Positions 54,070 to 62,501 of a DNA stretch of 64,000 nt are shown here, piece after piece. Positions within the stretch are counted from its first letter, which is position 1. Each line of letters starts with the position of its first letter. Both the position numbers and the translations under genes were made by a program. Source of the DNA: Pseudomonas koreensis (lineage in GTDB: Bacteria > Pseudomonadota > Gammaproteobacteria > Pseudomonadales > Pseudomonadaceae); assembly GCF_025447595.1 (NCBI RefSeq), contig NZ_JAOEJU010000019.1, positions 59,848-123,847 on the forward strand, read 5' to 3'. The notes under the pieces are model-generated. The model worked only from the letters and a program-made list of their open reading frames with translations. It did no database searches and was not told the origin of the DNA.

Positions 54070-55233
54070 ATGCACACCGCCGCCGCAGTTGCCGATTTCC
54101 GTACTTATCCGTTGATCAGCGCGCTGAACGGCGTGCAGAACCTGGCGGATCGCGTCCTGATCGAATGGGCCGACGGGCGTGTCAGCCCGTTTCACCATGT
54201 GTGGTTGCGGGACAACTGCCCGTGTCCGCACTGCGTCTACAGCGTCACCCGCGAGCAGGTGTTCGAGATCGTCGATGCGGCGCAGGATCTGTCGCCCTCC
54301 GCCGCGCATATCGACACCGATGGCTGCCTGCGCATCGACTGGCAGGACGGCCACCTCAGCCGCTTCGATGCAGGCTGGCTGCGGGCCCACGCCTACGACG
54401 ACGAATCCCGCTCCGAACGCCTCGCTGCCAAGCCGAAACCCTTTTTGTGGCGCAGCGATTTGCAGTTGCCAGTGTTCGACTATTCAGCCCTGATGAACGA
54501 CAACGCCGCACTGCTGCAATGGTTGCTGGCGGTACGCGATATCGGCCTGACCCAGGTGCGCGGCGTACCCACCGAGCCCGGCTCGCTGAAGCTGATCGCC
54601 CAGCGAATTTCGTTCATCCGCGAGAGCAACTTCGGCGTGCTTTTCAACGTGCAATCCAAGGCAGACGCCGACAGCAATGCCTACACCGCTTTCAACCTGC
54701 CGTTGCACACGGACCTGCCGACCCGCGAGCTGCAACCCGGGCTGCAATTTCTGCATTGCCTGGTGAACGACGCCGAGGGTGGCGAAAGCATTTTCGTCGA
54801 CGGTTTTGCGATTGCCGAAGCGTTGCGTCAGGAATACCCCGCGTCATTCCAGGCGCTATGCGAGATCCCGGTGGAGTTTCGCAACAAGGACCGCCACAGC
54901 GACTATCGCTGCCTGGCGCCGGTCATCGCCCTGGATGCGTTGGGCCGTGTCGCAGAAATCCGCATGGCCAACTTTCTGCGCGGCGCGTTCGACACGTCCG
55001 TGGAACAGATGCCGCTGCTGTATCGCGCTTACCGACGCTTCATCGCCATGACCCGCGAGCCGCGTTTCCGGCTGATGCAGCGGCTCAATCCGGGCGAGCT
55101 GTGGTGCTTCGACAACCGCCGCACCCTGCATGCGCGCAATGCATTCGACCCGTCCACCGGGGCCCGGCATTTTCAGGGCTGCTATATCGACCGGGACGAA
55201 TTGCTGTCGCGAATTCTGGTGTTGCAGCGCTAG
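54070..55233 (+). CDS. Gamma-butyrobetaine 2-oxoglutarate dioxygenase
   Basis: A 387-residue BBOX/TauD-type enzyme. An N-terminal zinc-binding domain (VWLRDNCPCPHCVYS with three cysteines and a histidine) is followed by the non-haem iron domain with NLPLHTDLPTRELQPG (H-x-D) and a later histidine in CFDNRRTLHARNAFDP, plus the conserved arginine for 2-oxoglutarate. It converts gamma-butyrobetaine to L-carnitine. Its place at the end of the cdh operon lets the organism feed gamma-butyrobetaine into the same route. Confidence 0.93.
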   Translation: MHTAAAVADFRTYPLISALNGVQNLADRVLIEWADGRVSPFHHVWLRDNCPCPHCVYSVTREQVFEIVDAAQDLSPSAAHIDTDGCLRIDWQDGHLSRFDAGWLRAHAYDDESRSERLAAKPKPFLWRSDLQLPVFDYSALMNDNAALLQWLLAVRDIGLTQVRGVPTEPGSLKLIAQRISFIRESNFGVLFNVQSKADADSNAYTAFNLPLHTDLPTRELQPGLQFLHCLVNDAEGGESIFVDGFAIAEALRQEYPASFQALCEIPVEFRNKDRHSDYRCLAPVIALDALGRVAEIRMANFLRGAFDTSVEQMPLLYRAYRRFIAMTREPRFRLMQRLNPGELWCFDNRRTLHARNAFDPSTGARHFQGCYIDRDELLSRILVLQR

Positions 55234-55248
55234 ACCGCATCATCGTTT

Positions 55249-55312
55249 ATCGCCAGCAGGCTGGCTCCCACAAAGAGCGCATTTCAACGTGGGAGCCAGC
55301 CTGCTGGCGATG
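55249..55312. repeat. REP doublet of the GCCAGC variant
   Basis: Arms ATCGCCAGCAGGCTGGCTCCCACA and GTGGGAGCCAGCCTGCTGGCGAT after the dioxygenase gene. Confidence 0.88.
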
Positions 55313-55342
55313 AATGCACCTCGATTTACCTGGCAAACAGGC

Positions 55343-55490
55343 AAAAAAAGCCCCGATACAAGCCGTGACAGGATCGGGGCGAGGGTACTGTTGAGGAGCT
55401 GCCGTGGCGAGGGTGACCAAACCTTCGTGAAGCGAGCTGAAGCCAGTGTGCCCACTCCCCTGGCCGGCAAGTTAGCCGAAAACGACATGC
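55343..55490 (-). ncRNA. Candidate minus-strand small RNA ending in a strong terminator
   Basis: Read on the minus strand, GCCCCGAT (55380-55373) pairs with ATCGGGGC, and the stem is followed by seven T residues (complement of AAAAAAA at 55343-55349). This is a clear Rho-independent terminator, but no minus-strand protein gene lies just upstream: gbdR ends at 55928 with its own terminator. The 5' end is not determined; the right boundary given is only a working limit. It could be a small RNA. Confidence 0.4.
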
Positions 55491-55591
55491 TCATAGCCAA
55501 TGTGGACACTGCGACAAATCGCCCTTGCCGTGCCTGGGCATGCCTACCAGAATCGAGCCACGACCTCCGTTGCCAAAGAAGGATTCGCGTC

Positions 55592-55852
55592 ATGATGTAT
55601 GCCGATTTGATCGATCAGGAAGACCTGTTGGGCCAGCTCAAGTCGTTGGGATTCGAAGTACCGTCGGGCTCCACCGCCCAGCAGGCCTGCGAGTGCGCGG
55701 TGCGGGGTCTGGACGATGTGCGGGCCAACACGCTGCGCACCATGGTCAAGCAGATGTACACCAGCAGCGCGAGTATTCAGCCGATCGTGCGCGAAGCCAT
55801 CGACAAGCAGTTGCTGCCGGCACTGGCTCAGTATCAGCAAACCCGCGCCTGA
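55592..55852 (+). CDS. Small conserved-looking protein of unknown function
   Basis: An 86-residue protein starting at ATG 55592 (a second ATG follows at once) with AAAGAAGGA upstream. It contains DLLGQLKSLGFEVPSGSTAQQACECAVRG and a C-terminal helix (REAIDKQLLPALAQYQQTRA). It looks helical, soluble and without a signal. It is adjacent to the end of gbdR and convergent with it. A small gene next to gbdR also exists in P. aeruginosa (PA5381 region), but I cannot confirm homology. Confidence 0.6.
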   Translation: MMYADLIDQEDLLGQLKSLGFEVPSGSTAQQACECAVRGLDDVRANTLRTMVKQMYTSSASIQPIVREAIDKQLLPALAQYQQTRA

Positions 55853-55867
55853 TACCTGACAAAAAAA

Positions 55868-55925
55868 GATCGCAGCCTGCGACAGTGCCTTCCCTGAAGG
55901 AGCTGTCGCAGGCTGCGATCTTTCG
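55868..55925. terminator. Bidirectional terminator derived from a REP-like hairpin
   Basis: An 18-bp perfect stem GATCGCAGCCTGCGACAG / CTGTCGCAGGCTGCGATC with AAAAAAA on the left and TTTCGTTTT on the right, between the convergent small gene and gbdR. The sequence belongs to the common Pseudomonas AAAGATCGCAGCCT repeat type, which here doubles as a terminator. Confidence 0.85.
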
Positions 55926-55927
55926 TT

Positions 55928-57031
55928 TTAGAGGCGCACGCTGGCGAAAGTCGACTCGTTGCGCGCCTGACTGAGTGCCGACATCGGCCCGGACAGCGGC
56001 GACATCACGATGGCTTGCGGCAGCGGCATCATCGCCACCTGTTGGGTGGTGTTGGAGCCGACGCGCTCGTCGCGCGGCGGAATGCCGAAGTATTCGCGGT
56101 AGCACTTGGAGAAGTGCGGCGTCGACACGAACCCGCAGACCGACGCCACTTCGATGATCGACATCGGCGTCTGCTTCAGCAGTTGTCGCGCGCGGATCAG
56201 ACGCAGCTTGAGGTAGTAGCGCGATGGCGAACAGTGCAGGTATTTCTGGAACAGGCGCTCGAGCTGGCGACGGGACACGGCGACGTACACCGCCAGTTCG
56301 TCGAGGTCGATCGGCTCTTCGAGGTTGGCCTCCATCAGCGCGACGATTTCCTGCAGTTTCGGCTGGTTGGTACCGAGCATATGCTTGAGCGGAACGCGCT
56401 GGTGATCCTGCTCGTTACGGATGCGTTCGTAGACGAACATCTCGGAAATCGCGGCGGACAGTTCACGGCCGTGATCGCGGCTGATCAGATGCAGCATCAT
56501 GTCCAGCGGCGCGGTGCCGCCTGAGCTGGTGAAACGGTTACGGTCGAGGGTGAACAGACGGGTGCTCATCGCGACGCGCGGGAAAGCTTCCTGCATCGCC
56601 GCCAGACATTCCCAGTGCACGCTGCAATCGAAGCCGTCAAGCAGGCCGGCGCAGGCCAGTGCCCAGCTGCCGGTGCACACGGCACCGAGGCGGCGAGACT
56701 GACGCGCCTGGCTTTGCAGCCACGAGACGTGTTCACGGGTAACGGTGCGTTGAATGCCGATCCCGCCGCACACGATGATGGTGTCGAGGGCCGGGGCTTT
56801 GTGCATGGAGGCGTCGGGGGTGATCTGCAGACCGTCACTGGCCCAGACCTGGCCGCCATCAACGGTGAGGGTGGTCCAGCGATACAGCTCGCGACCGGAC
56901 AACTGGTTGGCCATACGCAGCGGTTCGACTGCGGAAGCCAGGGAAATCAGCGTGAAATTGTCCAGCAGCAGAAAGCCGATGGATTGAGGCGCACGGTTCT
57001 GGGGTTGAGCCCCGGAGTTGAACGACGTCAT
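55928..57031 (-). CDS. gbdR: Choline-derivative catabolism regulator GbdR
   Basis: A 367-residue GlxA/AraC-type activator. The N-terminal DJ-1/PfpI-like domain (LLLDNFTLISLASAVEPLRMANQL) is the sensor for glycine betaine and dimethylglycine. The C-terminal helix-turn-helix pair is SRRQLERLFQKYLHCSPSRYYL and ASVCGFVSTPHFSKCYREYFG. GAGGAG lies eight bases before the ATG. In P. aeruginosa GbdR (PA5380) activates gbcAB, dgcAB, the sox operon and cbcXWV, all of which are in this window. Confidence 0.95.
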   Translation of the reverse strand: MTSFNSGAQPQNRAPQSIGFLLLDNFTLISLASAVEPLRMANQLSGRELYRWTTLTVDGGQVWASDGLQITPDASMHKAPALDTIIVCGGIGIQRTVTREHVSWLQSQARQSRRLGAVCTGSWALACAGLLDGFDCSVHWECLAAMQEAFPRVAMSTRLFTLDRNRFTSSGGTAPLDMMLHLISRDHGRELSAAISEMFVYERIRNEQDHQRVPLKHMLGTNQPKLQEIVALMEANLEEPIDLDELAVYVAVSRRQLERLFQKYLHCSPSRYYLKLRLIRARQLLKQTPMSIIEVASVCGFVSTPHFSKCYREYFGIPPRDERVGSNTTQQVAMMPLPQAIVMSPLSGPMSALSQARNESTFASVRL

Positions 57032-57348
57032 CGCGGTATCTCCTCACACAAAGCGGGTGATGGCCTCAGGCGGAGGCTCTTGTTATCGCCATCGTTCTCT
57101 TGCGTGAGACGGGCTTTGTTATGACAGAGCAATTGCCATGCCTAAATTTGAATGGCCGTTCAATAACTCCTGAAAACGACGTCGCGACGCGTCTATACAA
57201 GCGCTCCGACGAAAGGTAATTCGAAGTGCCATCAGCGGCCGCGAATGCCCTGCTCCGAAGCGTGTGAGCAAATCGGTAGCACTTGTGGGAACTGGCCTGC
57301 GCGCGATTGTCCGACAGTGTCACCGCAGGCACGGGTGACGGACGGTAG

Positions 57349-57422
57349 CGCCTGCGAATCAGGCGCTGGAGGTGGGAAAGACTCTTATCTGATAGCGACG
57401 CGCCAAAAGGTGGCGCGTTTTG
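57349..57422 (+). other. Two consecutive hairpins ending in a terminator; candidate plus-strand RNA 3' end
   Basis: AGCGCCTgcgaatcAGGCGCT is followed 28 bases later by ACGCGCCAaaaggTGGCGCGTTTTG, an 8-bp stem with a short T-run. No plus-strand gene precedes it: the region 57032-57467 contains only the gbdR upstream sequence. It may be the end of a small RNA or a relic. Confidence 0.35.
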
Positions 57423-57467
57423 ATTCCGGTGCGCACTTAACGCGCAGTTTTGACTGGTCCGGCTTCA

Positions 57468-57540
57468 TCGCCAGCAGGTTGGCTCCCACAGTTTTTGCGA
57501 ACGCCGCAAATCCTGTGTGGGAGCCAGCCTGCTGGCGATA
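57468..57540. repeat. REP doublet of the GCCAGC variant
   Basis: Arms ATCGCCAGCAGGTTGGCTCCCACA and TGTGGGAGCCAGCCTGCTGGCGAT downstream of the serine dehydratase gene. Together with the element at 55249 it brackets the gbdR block with the same variant. Confidence 0.88.
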
Positions 57541-57555
57541 GGAGGCAACTCGGAA

Positions 57556-58932
57556 TCAGCACTCCACCGCGCTGACCGCCAACCCGCCCCGTGAAGTCTC
57601 TTTATATTTGTCATGCATGTCGGCGCCGGTATCACGCATGGTGCGGATCACCCGGTCCAGCGAAATAAAGTGCTGACCATCACCGCGCAAGGCCATCTGC
57701 GCCGCGTTGATCGCCTTCACCGCCGCAATCGCATTGCGCTCGATGCACGGCACTTGCACCAGGCCACCCACCGGATCGCAGGTCAGGCCGAGGTTATGTT
57801 CCAGGCCAATTTCCGCCGCGTTGCACAGTTGCTCCGGCGTGGCGCCGAGCACTTCGGCCAGGCCGGCCGCCGCCATCGCACAGGCCGAACCGACCTCACC
57901 CTGACAGCCGACTTCAGCGCCGGAGATCGAGGCGTTCTTCTTGCACAGAATCCCCACCGCCGCCGCTCCGAGGAAGTAGTCGACCACGTTGGCGTCGGTT
58001 ACTGCCTCGCTGAATTTCATGAAGTAATGCAGCACCGCCGGAATGATCCCCGCCGCTCCATTGGTGGGCGCCGTGACCATGCGCCCACCGGCGGCGTTTT
58101 CCTCGTTCACCGCTAGGGCGAACAGGTTGACCCACTCCATGGCGCTGAGGGTCGAGCCGATCACGTTGGGCTTGTTCAGTTCCTGAAGACTGCGGTGCAA
58201 CTTCGCCGCGCGGCGGCGCACGTTGAGGCCGCCGGGCAAGATGCCTTCGTGCTTGAGGCCCTGCTCGACGCAGTCCTGCATCGCCCGCCAGAGTTTCATC
58301 AGGCCGGCGCGGATTTCTTCTTCGCTGCGCCAGACCTTCTCGTTGGCCATCATCAATTCGGCCACGCGCAGGTTGTGGGTCTTGCACAGCTCCAGCAGCT
58401 CCACCGCGCTGGAAAAGTCGTAAGGCAACTCGGTGCGATCCAGATCCACCACGCCGCTGGAGGCCTGCGCCTCGTCCACCACAAAACCGCCGCCGACCGA
58501 ATAGTAGGTGTCGCGATGCAGCTCGCCGTGATCGCCTTCGGCAACCAGGGTCATGGCATTGGGATGGAACGGCAGATTCTCGTCGATCAGGCGCATGTCG
58601 CGCCCCCATATAAAGGGCACCGACAAACGACCGTCGAGCAACAGCGTGTGGGTTTCGCGCAGGGCCTGGATCCGCGGGCCGATCTGCGACGGGTCGATCG
58701 CGTCCGGCCACTCGCCCATCAGGCCCATGATCACCGCGTTGTCGCTGCCGTGACCGACACCGGTGGCCGACAGCGAACCGAACAACTGCACTTCGATGCG
58801 ACGCACCTGCTCCAGTAGGTATTTGTCGCGCAATGACTCGACAAACAGGGCGGCGGCGCGCATGGGCCCGACGGTGTGGGAACTGGAAGGGCCGATGCCG
58901 ATTTTGAACAGGTCGAAAACACTGATAGCCAT
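57556..58932 (-). CDS. sdaB: L-serine ammonia-lyase (serine dehydratase), iron-sulfur type
   Basis: A 458-residue single-chain enzyme with an N-terminal beta domain (IGIGPSSSHTVGPMRAAALF) and a C-terminal alpha domain whose cysteines bind a 4Fe-4S cluster (CKKNASISGAEVGCQGEVGSAC split over two stretches; LTCDPVGGLVQVPC). It deaminates serine to pyruvate and is the last step from betaine-derived glycine through GlyA. The symbol follows the PA5379-type gene next to gbdR; sdaA would be an equally valid name. Confidence 0.93.
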   Translation of the reverse strand: MAISVFDLFKIGIGPSSSHTVGPMRAAALFVESLRDKYLLEQVRRIEVQLFGSLSATGVGHGSDNAVIMGLMGEWPDAIDPSQIGPRIQALRETHTLLLDGRLSVPFIWGRDMRLIDENLPFHPNAMTLVAEGDHGELHRDTYYSVGGGFVVDEAQASSGVVDLDRTELPYDFSSAVELLELCKTHNLRVAELMMANEKVWRSEEEIRAGLMKLWRAMQDCVEQGLKHEGILPGGLNVRRRAAKLHRSLQELNKPNVIGSTLSAMEWVNLFALAVNEENAAGGRMVTAPTNGAAGIIPAVLHYFMKFSEAVTDANVVDYFLGAAAVGILCKKNASISGAEVGCQGEVGSACAMAAAGLAEVLGATPEQLCNAAEIGLEHNLGLTCDPVGGLVQVPCIERNAIAAVKAINAAQMALRGDGQHFISLDRVIRTMRDTGADMHDKYKETSRGGLAVSAVEC

Positions 58933-59175
58933 TGCTGCAGAGCTCCTGAGAGTGCCGGTCCGGGGCGTGAAGCGCCCGCTGGCGGAGCTGCTACGCTCAA
59001 GCTGCGATCCGCCGGAATGCCCGCATCATCGGGCTTTTCCCGGGTCGTTCGGCGTCTGACACCGACGTACTCATGCCCACAAACGCCGTGCCGGTTTCAG
59101 CCCGTGTTTTCGCCGTTTTTATGCGGTTCAGATGGCCAGACAGGGCAGAAAAAAGCTGTAAACGACGTCACTGAC

Positions 59176-59217
59176 ACTGGATGCGACCATCCCTGTACTG
59201 GATACGACGCACCCTGT
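59176..59217. promoter_or_regulatory. 21-bp tandem direct repeat, candidate GbdR operator of cbcX
   Basis: ACTGGATGCGACCATCCCTG T and ACTGGATACGACGCACCCTG T are contiguous and identical at 17 of 21 positions. The repeat phase of 21 bp (two helical turns) places half-sites on the same face, as AraC-type activators need. It is about 150 bases before the cbcX ATG. In the 435-base gap between sda and cbcX I see no gene. Confidence 0.6.
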
Positions 59218-59368
59218 AGGCGTCAGATTTTCACTGGTACATGATCGTATCGACTCGATTGCAAGGCGCTGCGGTAGAGCTGTCTCCAGAACGCCATCCA
59301 ACCGCAACCCATAAGTGCGGTGGTCCAATCGGAACACTGCCAAAAAAAACACCAAGGAGTCCCCATTC

Positions 59369-60316
59369 ATGAAAGGTTCCCCGTCGTTGTTGTTGGCCGC
59401 CATGCTGAGTCTGCCATTGCTGGCTCAAGCCGCAGAACCGGCGCAGTGCAGTACCGTGAACTTCTCCGATGTCGGCTGGACCGACATCACCGCAACAACC
59501 GCCACCACCTCCGTCGTGCTCCAGGCCCTCGGCTACAAGACCAAGACCACCATGATTTCCGTACCCGTGACCTACAAGTCGCTGGCCGACGGCAAGAACA
59601 TGGACGTGTTCCTCGGCAACTGGATGCCGACCATGGAAAACGACATCAAGGCCTACCGCGACGCCGGCACCGTAGAAACCGTGCGCACCAACCTCAAGGG
59701 CGCCAAGTACACCCTCGCCGTTCCGCAAGCCTTGTATGACAAGGGTCTGCACGACTTCGCCGACATCGCCAAATTCAAGAAAGAACTCGACGGCAAGATC
59801 TACGGGATCGAGCCGGGCAACGACGGCAACCGCCTGATCCAGAGCATGATCGACAAGAACGCTTTCGGCCTGAAGGACGCCGGTTTCAAGGTCGTCGAAT
59901 CCAGCGAAGCGGGCATGCTGTCGCAGGTCGACCGCGCACAGAAACGCGACACCGCTGTGGTGTTCCTCGGCTGGGCGCCGCACCCGATGAACAAGCGCTT
60001 CAAGATTCAGTACCTGACCGGTGGTGACGATTTCTTCGGCCCGGATTTCGGCGCCGCCACCGTGGCGACCAACACCCGCAAGGGCTACGCCGAGGAATGC
60101 AGCAACGTTGGCCAACTGCTGAAAAACCTGGAGTTCACCGTCGACATGGAAAGTGAACTCATGGGCAACATCCTGGACGACAAGATGAAGCCTGACGCGG
60201 CCGCCAAGGCCTGGCTGAAAAAGAATCCACAAGTGCTCGATACCTGGCTCGCTGGCGTGACCACCACTGACGGTAAACCTGGCCTGGAGGCCGTGAAAGC
60301 CAAGCTGAATCAGTAA
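59369..60316 (+). CDS. cbcX: Choline/betaine-binding periplasmic protein CbcX
   Basis: A 315-residue OpuAC-type binding protein. A signal peptide (KGSPSLLLAAMLSLPLLAQAA) is followed by VNFSDVGWTDITATTATTSVV and the aromatic-cage-type region VFLGNWMPTMENDI. It delivers choline and related quaternary amines to CbcW/CbcV. AAGGAG precedes the ATG at 59369. It is followed by a strong stem-loop. Confidence 0.94.
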   Translation: MKGSPSLLLAAMLSLPLLAQAAEPAQCSTVNFSDVGWTDITATTATTSVVLQALGYKTKTTMISVPVTYKSLADGKNMDVFLGNWMPTMENDIKAYRDAGTVETVRTNLKGAKYTLAVPQALYDKGLHDFADIAKFKKELDGKIYGIEPGNDGNRLIQSMIDKNAFGLKDAGFKVVESSEAGMLSQVDRAQKRDTAVVFLGWAPHPMNKRFKIQYLTGGDDFFGPDFGAATVATNTRKGYAEECSNVGQLLKNLEFTVDMESELMGNILDDKMKPDAAAKAWLKKNPQVLDTWLAGVTTTDGKPGLEAVKAKLNQ

Positions 60317-60324
60317 TCGCTTAT

Positions 60325-60348
60325 GCCGGACGGCTCCGGCCGTCCGGG
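60325..60348 (+). terminator. Stem-loop between cbcX and cbcW
   Basis: CCGGACGG / CCGTCCGG stem with a short loop, then GCTGTTTATTT. It probably reduces transcription into cbcW, leaving binding protein in excess. The arrangement parallels the stem-loop after caiX. Confidence 0.6.
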
Positions 60349-60382
60349 CTGTTTATTTCCTTGCATGCGGACGTTCACTACC

Positions 60383-61228
60383 ATGCTGATTGATCAGAAA
60401 ATCCCTTTAGGCCAGTACATCGCGGGCTTCGTTGAATGGTTGACGCAACACGGCGCCAACACCTTCGACGCAATCGCCGTGACCCTGGAAACGATGATCC
60501 ACGGCGTGACGTTTGCGCTGACCTGGTTCAACCCGCTGGTGCTGATCGGCCTCATCGCCCTGCTGGCCCACTTCATTCAACGCAAATGGGGCCTGACCGC
60601 GTTCGTGGTCGCCTCCTTCCTGCTGATCCTCAACCTGGGGTACTGGCAGGAAACCATGGAAACCCTTGCCCAGGTCATGTTCGCGACCCTGGTCTGCGTG
60701 GTCATCGGCGTGCCGCTGGGCATCGTCGCCGCGCACAAACCGATGTTCTACACTTTGATGAGGCCGGTGCTCGATCTGATGCAGACCGTACCGACCTTCG
60801 TTTACCTCATTCCTACCCTGACCCTCTTCGGGCTGGGCGTGGTGCCGGGCCTGATCTCCACGGTGGTGTTCGCCATCGCTGCGCCGATCCGCCTGACCTA
60901 CCTGGGCATCCGCGATGTCCCGGAAGAACTGATGGACGCCGGCAAGGCCTTCGGCTGCTCGCGTCGCCAACTGCTCTCACGGATCGAACTGCCCCACGCC
61001 ATGCCGAGCATCGCGGCCGGCATCACCCAGTGCATCATGCTGTCGCTGTCGATGGTGGTGATCGCGGCACTGGTGGGCGCCGACGGACTCGGCAAACCGG
61101 TGGTCAACGCACTGAACACTGCTGATATCGCCCTGGGCTTCGAAGCGGGCCTGGCGATCGTACTGCTGGCGATCATGCTCGACCGTATCTGCAAACAACC
61201 CGACGCAAAAGTAGGGGGTGACGCATGA
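60383..61228 (+). CDS. cbcW: Choline/betaine ABC transporter permease CbcW
   Basis: A 281-residue permease with six or so membrane helices and the EAA-type loop MDAGKAFGCSRRQLLSRIELP that contacts the ATPase. The start at 60383 follows a short gap after the cbcX stem-loop. The stop overlaps the cbcV start by 4 bases (ATGA). In P. aeruginosa CbcWV is a shared core that also works with CaiX. Confidence 0.94.
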   Translation: MLIDQKIPLGQYIAGFVEWLTQHGANTFDAIAVTLETMIHGVTFALTWFNPLVLIGLIALLAHFIQRKWGLTAFVVASFLLILNLGYWQETMETLAQVMFATLVCVVIGVPLGIVAAHKPMFYTLMRPVLDLMQTVPTFVYLIPTLTLFGLGVVPGLISTVVFAIAAPIRLTYLGIRDVPEELMDAGKAFGCSRRQLLSRIELPHAMPSIAAGITQCIMLSLSMVVIAALVGADGLGKPVVNALNTADIALGFEAGLAIVLLAIMLDRICKQPDAKVGGDA

Positions 61229-62403
61229 GCATTATTCGCTTCGATAACGTTGACGTTATCTTCGCCAGGGATCCACGCGAAGCACTCAAGCTGCTGGATC
61301 AGGGCATGACCCGTAACGAGATCCTGAAAAAGACCGGGCAGATTGTCGGCGTTGAAAAAGCCAGTCTGGATATCGAGAAAGGCGAAATCTGTGTACTGAT
61401 GGGCCTCTCCGGCTCCGGTAAATCAAGCCTGCTGCGCTGCATCAACGGCCTCAACACCGTGAGCCGCGGCAAGCTGTTCGTCGAACACGAAGGCAAGCAG
61501 ATCGACATCGCCTCCTGCTCCCCGGCCGAGCTGAAAATGATGCGCACCAAGCGCATTGCGATGGTGTTCCAGAAGTTCGCCCTGATGCCCTGGCTGACCG
61601 TTCGCGAGAACATCAGCTTTGGTCTGGAAATGCAGGGCCGTCCTGAAAAAGAACGCCGCAAACTGGTGGACGACAAGCTCGAGCTGGTGGGCCTGACCCA
61701 GTGGCGCAACAAGAAACCCAACGAACTGTCCGGCGGCATGCAGCAGCGTGTTGGCCTGGCGCGTGCGCTGGCGATGGACGCCGACATTCTGCTGATGGAC
61801 GAACCGTTCTCGGCCCTCGACCCGCTGATCCGTCAGGGTCTGCAGGATGAACTGCTGGAACTGCAACGCAAGCTGAGCAAGACCATCGTGTTCGTGAGTC
61901 ACGACCTCGACGAGGCGCTGAAACTCGGTAGCCGCATCGCGATCATGAAAGACGGCCGGATCATCCAGTACAGCGTGCCGGAAGAGATCGTGCTCAATCC
62001 TGCGGACGATTACGTGCGCACCTTCGTCGCCCACACCAACCCGCTGAACGTGCTCTGCGGTCGCAGCCTGATGCGCACCCTGGACAACTGCAAACGCATC
62101 AACGGTTCGGTATGCCTCGATCCGGGCGGCGATTCGTGGCTGGACCTGGCTGAAGGCAACACCATCAAGGGCGCGCGGCAGAACGGTTCGGTGCTGAACC
62201 TGCAGAACTGGGCACCGGGGCAAGCCGTGGAAGGGCTGGAGCGCAAACCGACGCTGGTGGACTCGAACATCGGCATGCGCGATGCGTTGCAGATCCGTTA
62301 CCAGACCGGCAACAAACTGGTGCTCCACGACAACAACCATGTGGTGGGGATTCTTGGGGACAGCGAGCTGTACCACGCACTGCTCGGCAAGAACCTGGGA
62401 TAA
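61225..62403 (+). CDS. cbcV: Choline/betaine ABC transporter ATP-binding protein CbcV
   Basis: A 392-residue ATPase. Walker A is GLSGSGKSSLL, the signature is NELSGGMQQRVGLARAL, Walker B is ADILLMDEPFSALDP, and the switch histidine is in VSHDLDEAL. About 115 C-terminal residues after the ATPase form a CBS-like or regulatory extension (VLNPADDYVRTFVAHTNPLNV onward), common in OpuAA-type proteins. It is translationally coupled to cbcW. Confidence 0.95.
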   Translation: MSIIRFDNVDVIFARDPREALKLLDQGMTRNEILKKTGQIVGVEKASLDIEKGEICVLMGLSGSGKSSLLRCINGLNTVSRGKLFVEHEGKQIDIASCSPAELKMMRTKRIAMVFQKFALMPWLTVRENISFGLEMQGRPEKERRKLVDDKLELVGLTQWRNKKPNELSGGMQQRVGLARALAMDADILLMDEPFSALDPLIRQGLQDELLELQRKLSKTIVFVSHDLDEALKLGSRIAIMKDGRIIQYSVPEEIVLNPADDYVRTFVAHTNPLNVLCGRSLMRTLDNCKRINGSVCLDPGGDSWLDLAEGNTIKGARQNGSVLNLQNWAPGQAVEGLERKPTLVDSNIGMRDALQIRYQTGNKLVLHDNNHVVGILGDSELYHALLGKNLG

Positions 62404-62416
62404 AGAGAGCAGACAC

Positions 62417-62452
62417 AAAAACGCCGCGAGAGGATCGCGGCGTTTTTGTTTG
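62417..62452 (+). terminator. Rho-independent terminator of the cbc operon
   Basis: AAAAACGCCGCGA gagga TCGCGGCGTTTTT stem followed by GTTTG, 14 bases after the cbcV stop; strong on both strands because of the flanking A-run. Confidence 0.9.
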
Positions 62453-62458
62453 CGTGAT

Positions 62459-62489
62459 GATCTTTCCCACGCTCTGCGTGGGAACGATC
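62459..62489. repeat. Single palindromic repeat of the TTCCCACGCTCTGCGTGGGAA family
   Basis: GATCTTTCCCACGC tct GCGTGGGAACGATC, the same family as 18799-18912, between convergent cbcV and betT. Confidence 0.8.
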
Positions 62490-62501
62490 TTGAATCACAA
62501 C

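Noticed and set aside
58933..59368. Possible glycine riboswitch in the sda/cbcX gap or upstream of glyA
   Set aside because: I looked for a conserved glycine-aptamer core and saw none; the only strong feature is the 21-bp direct repeat.
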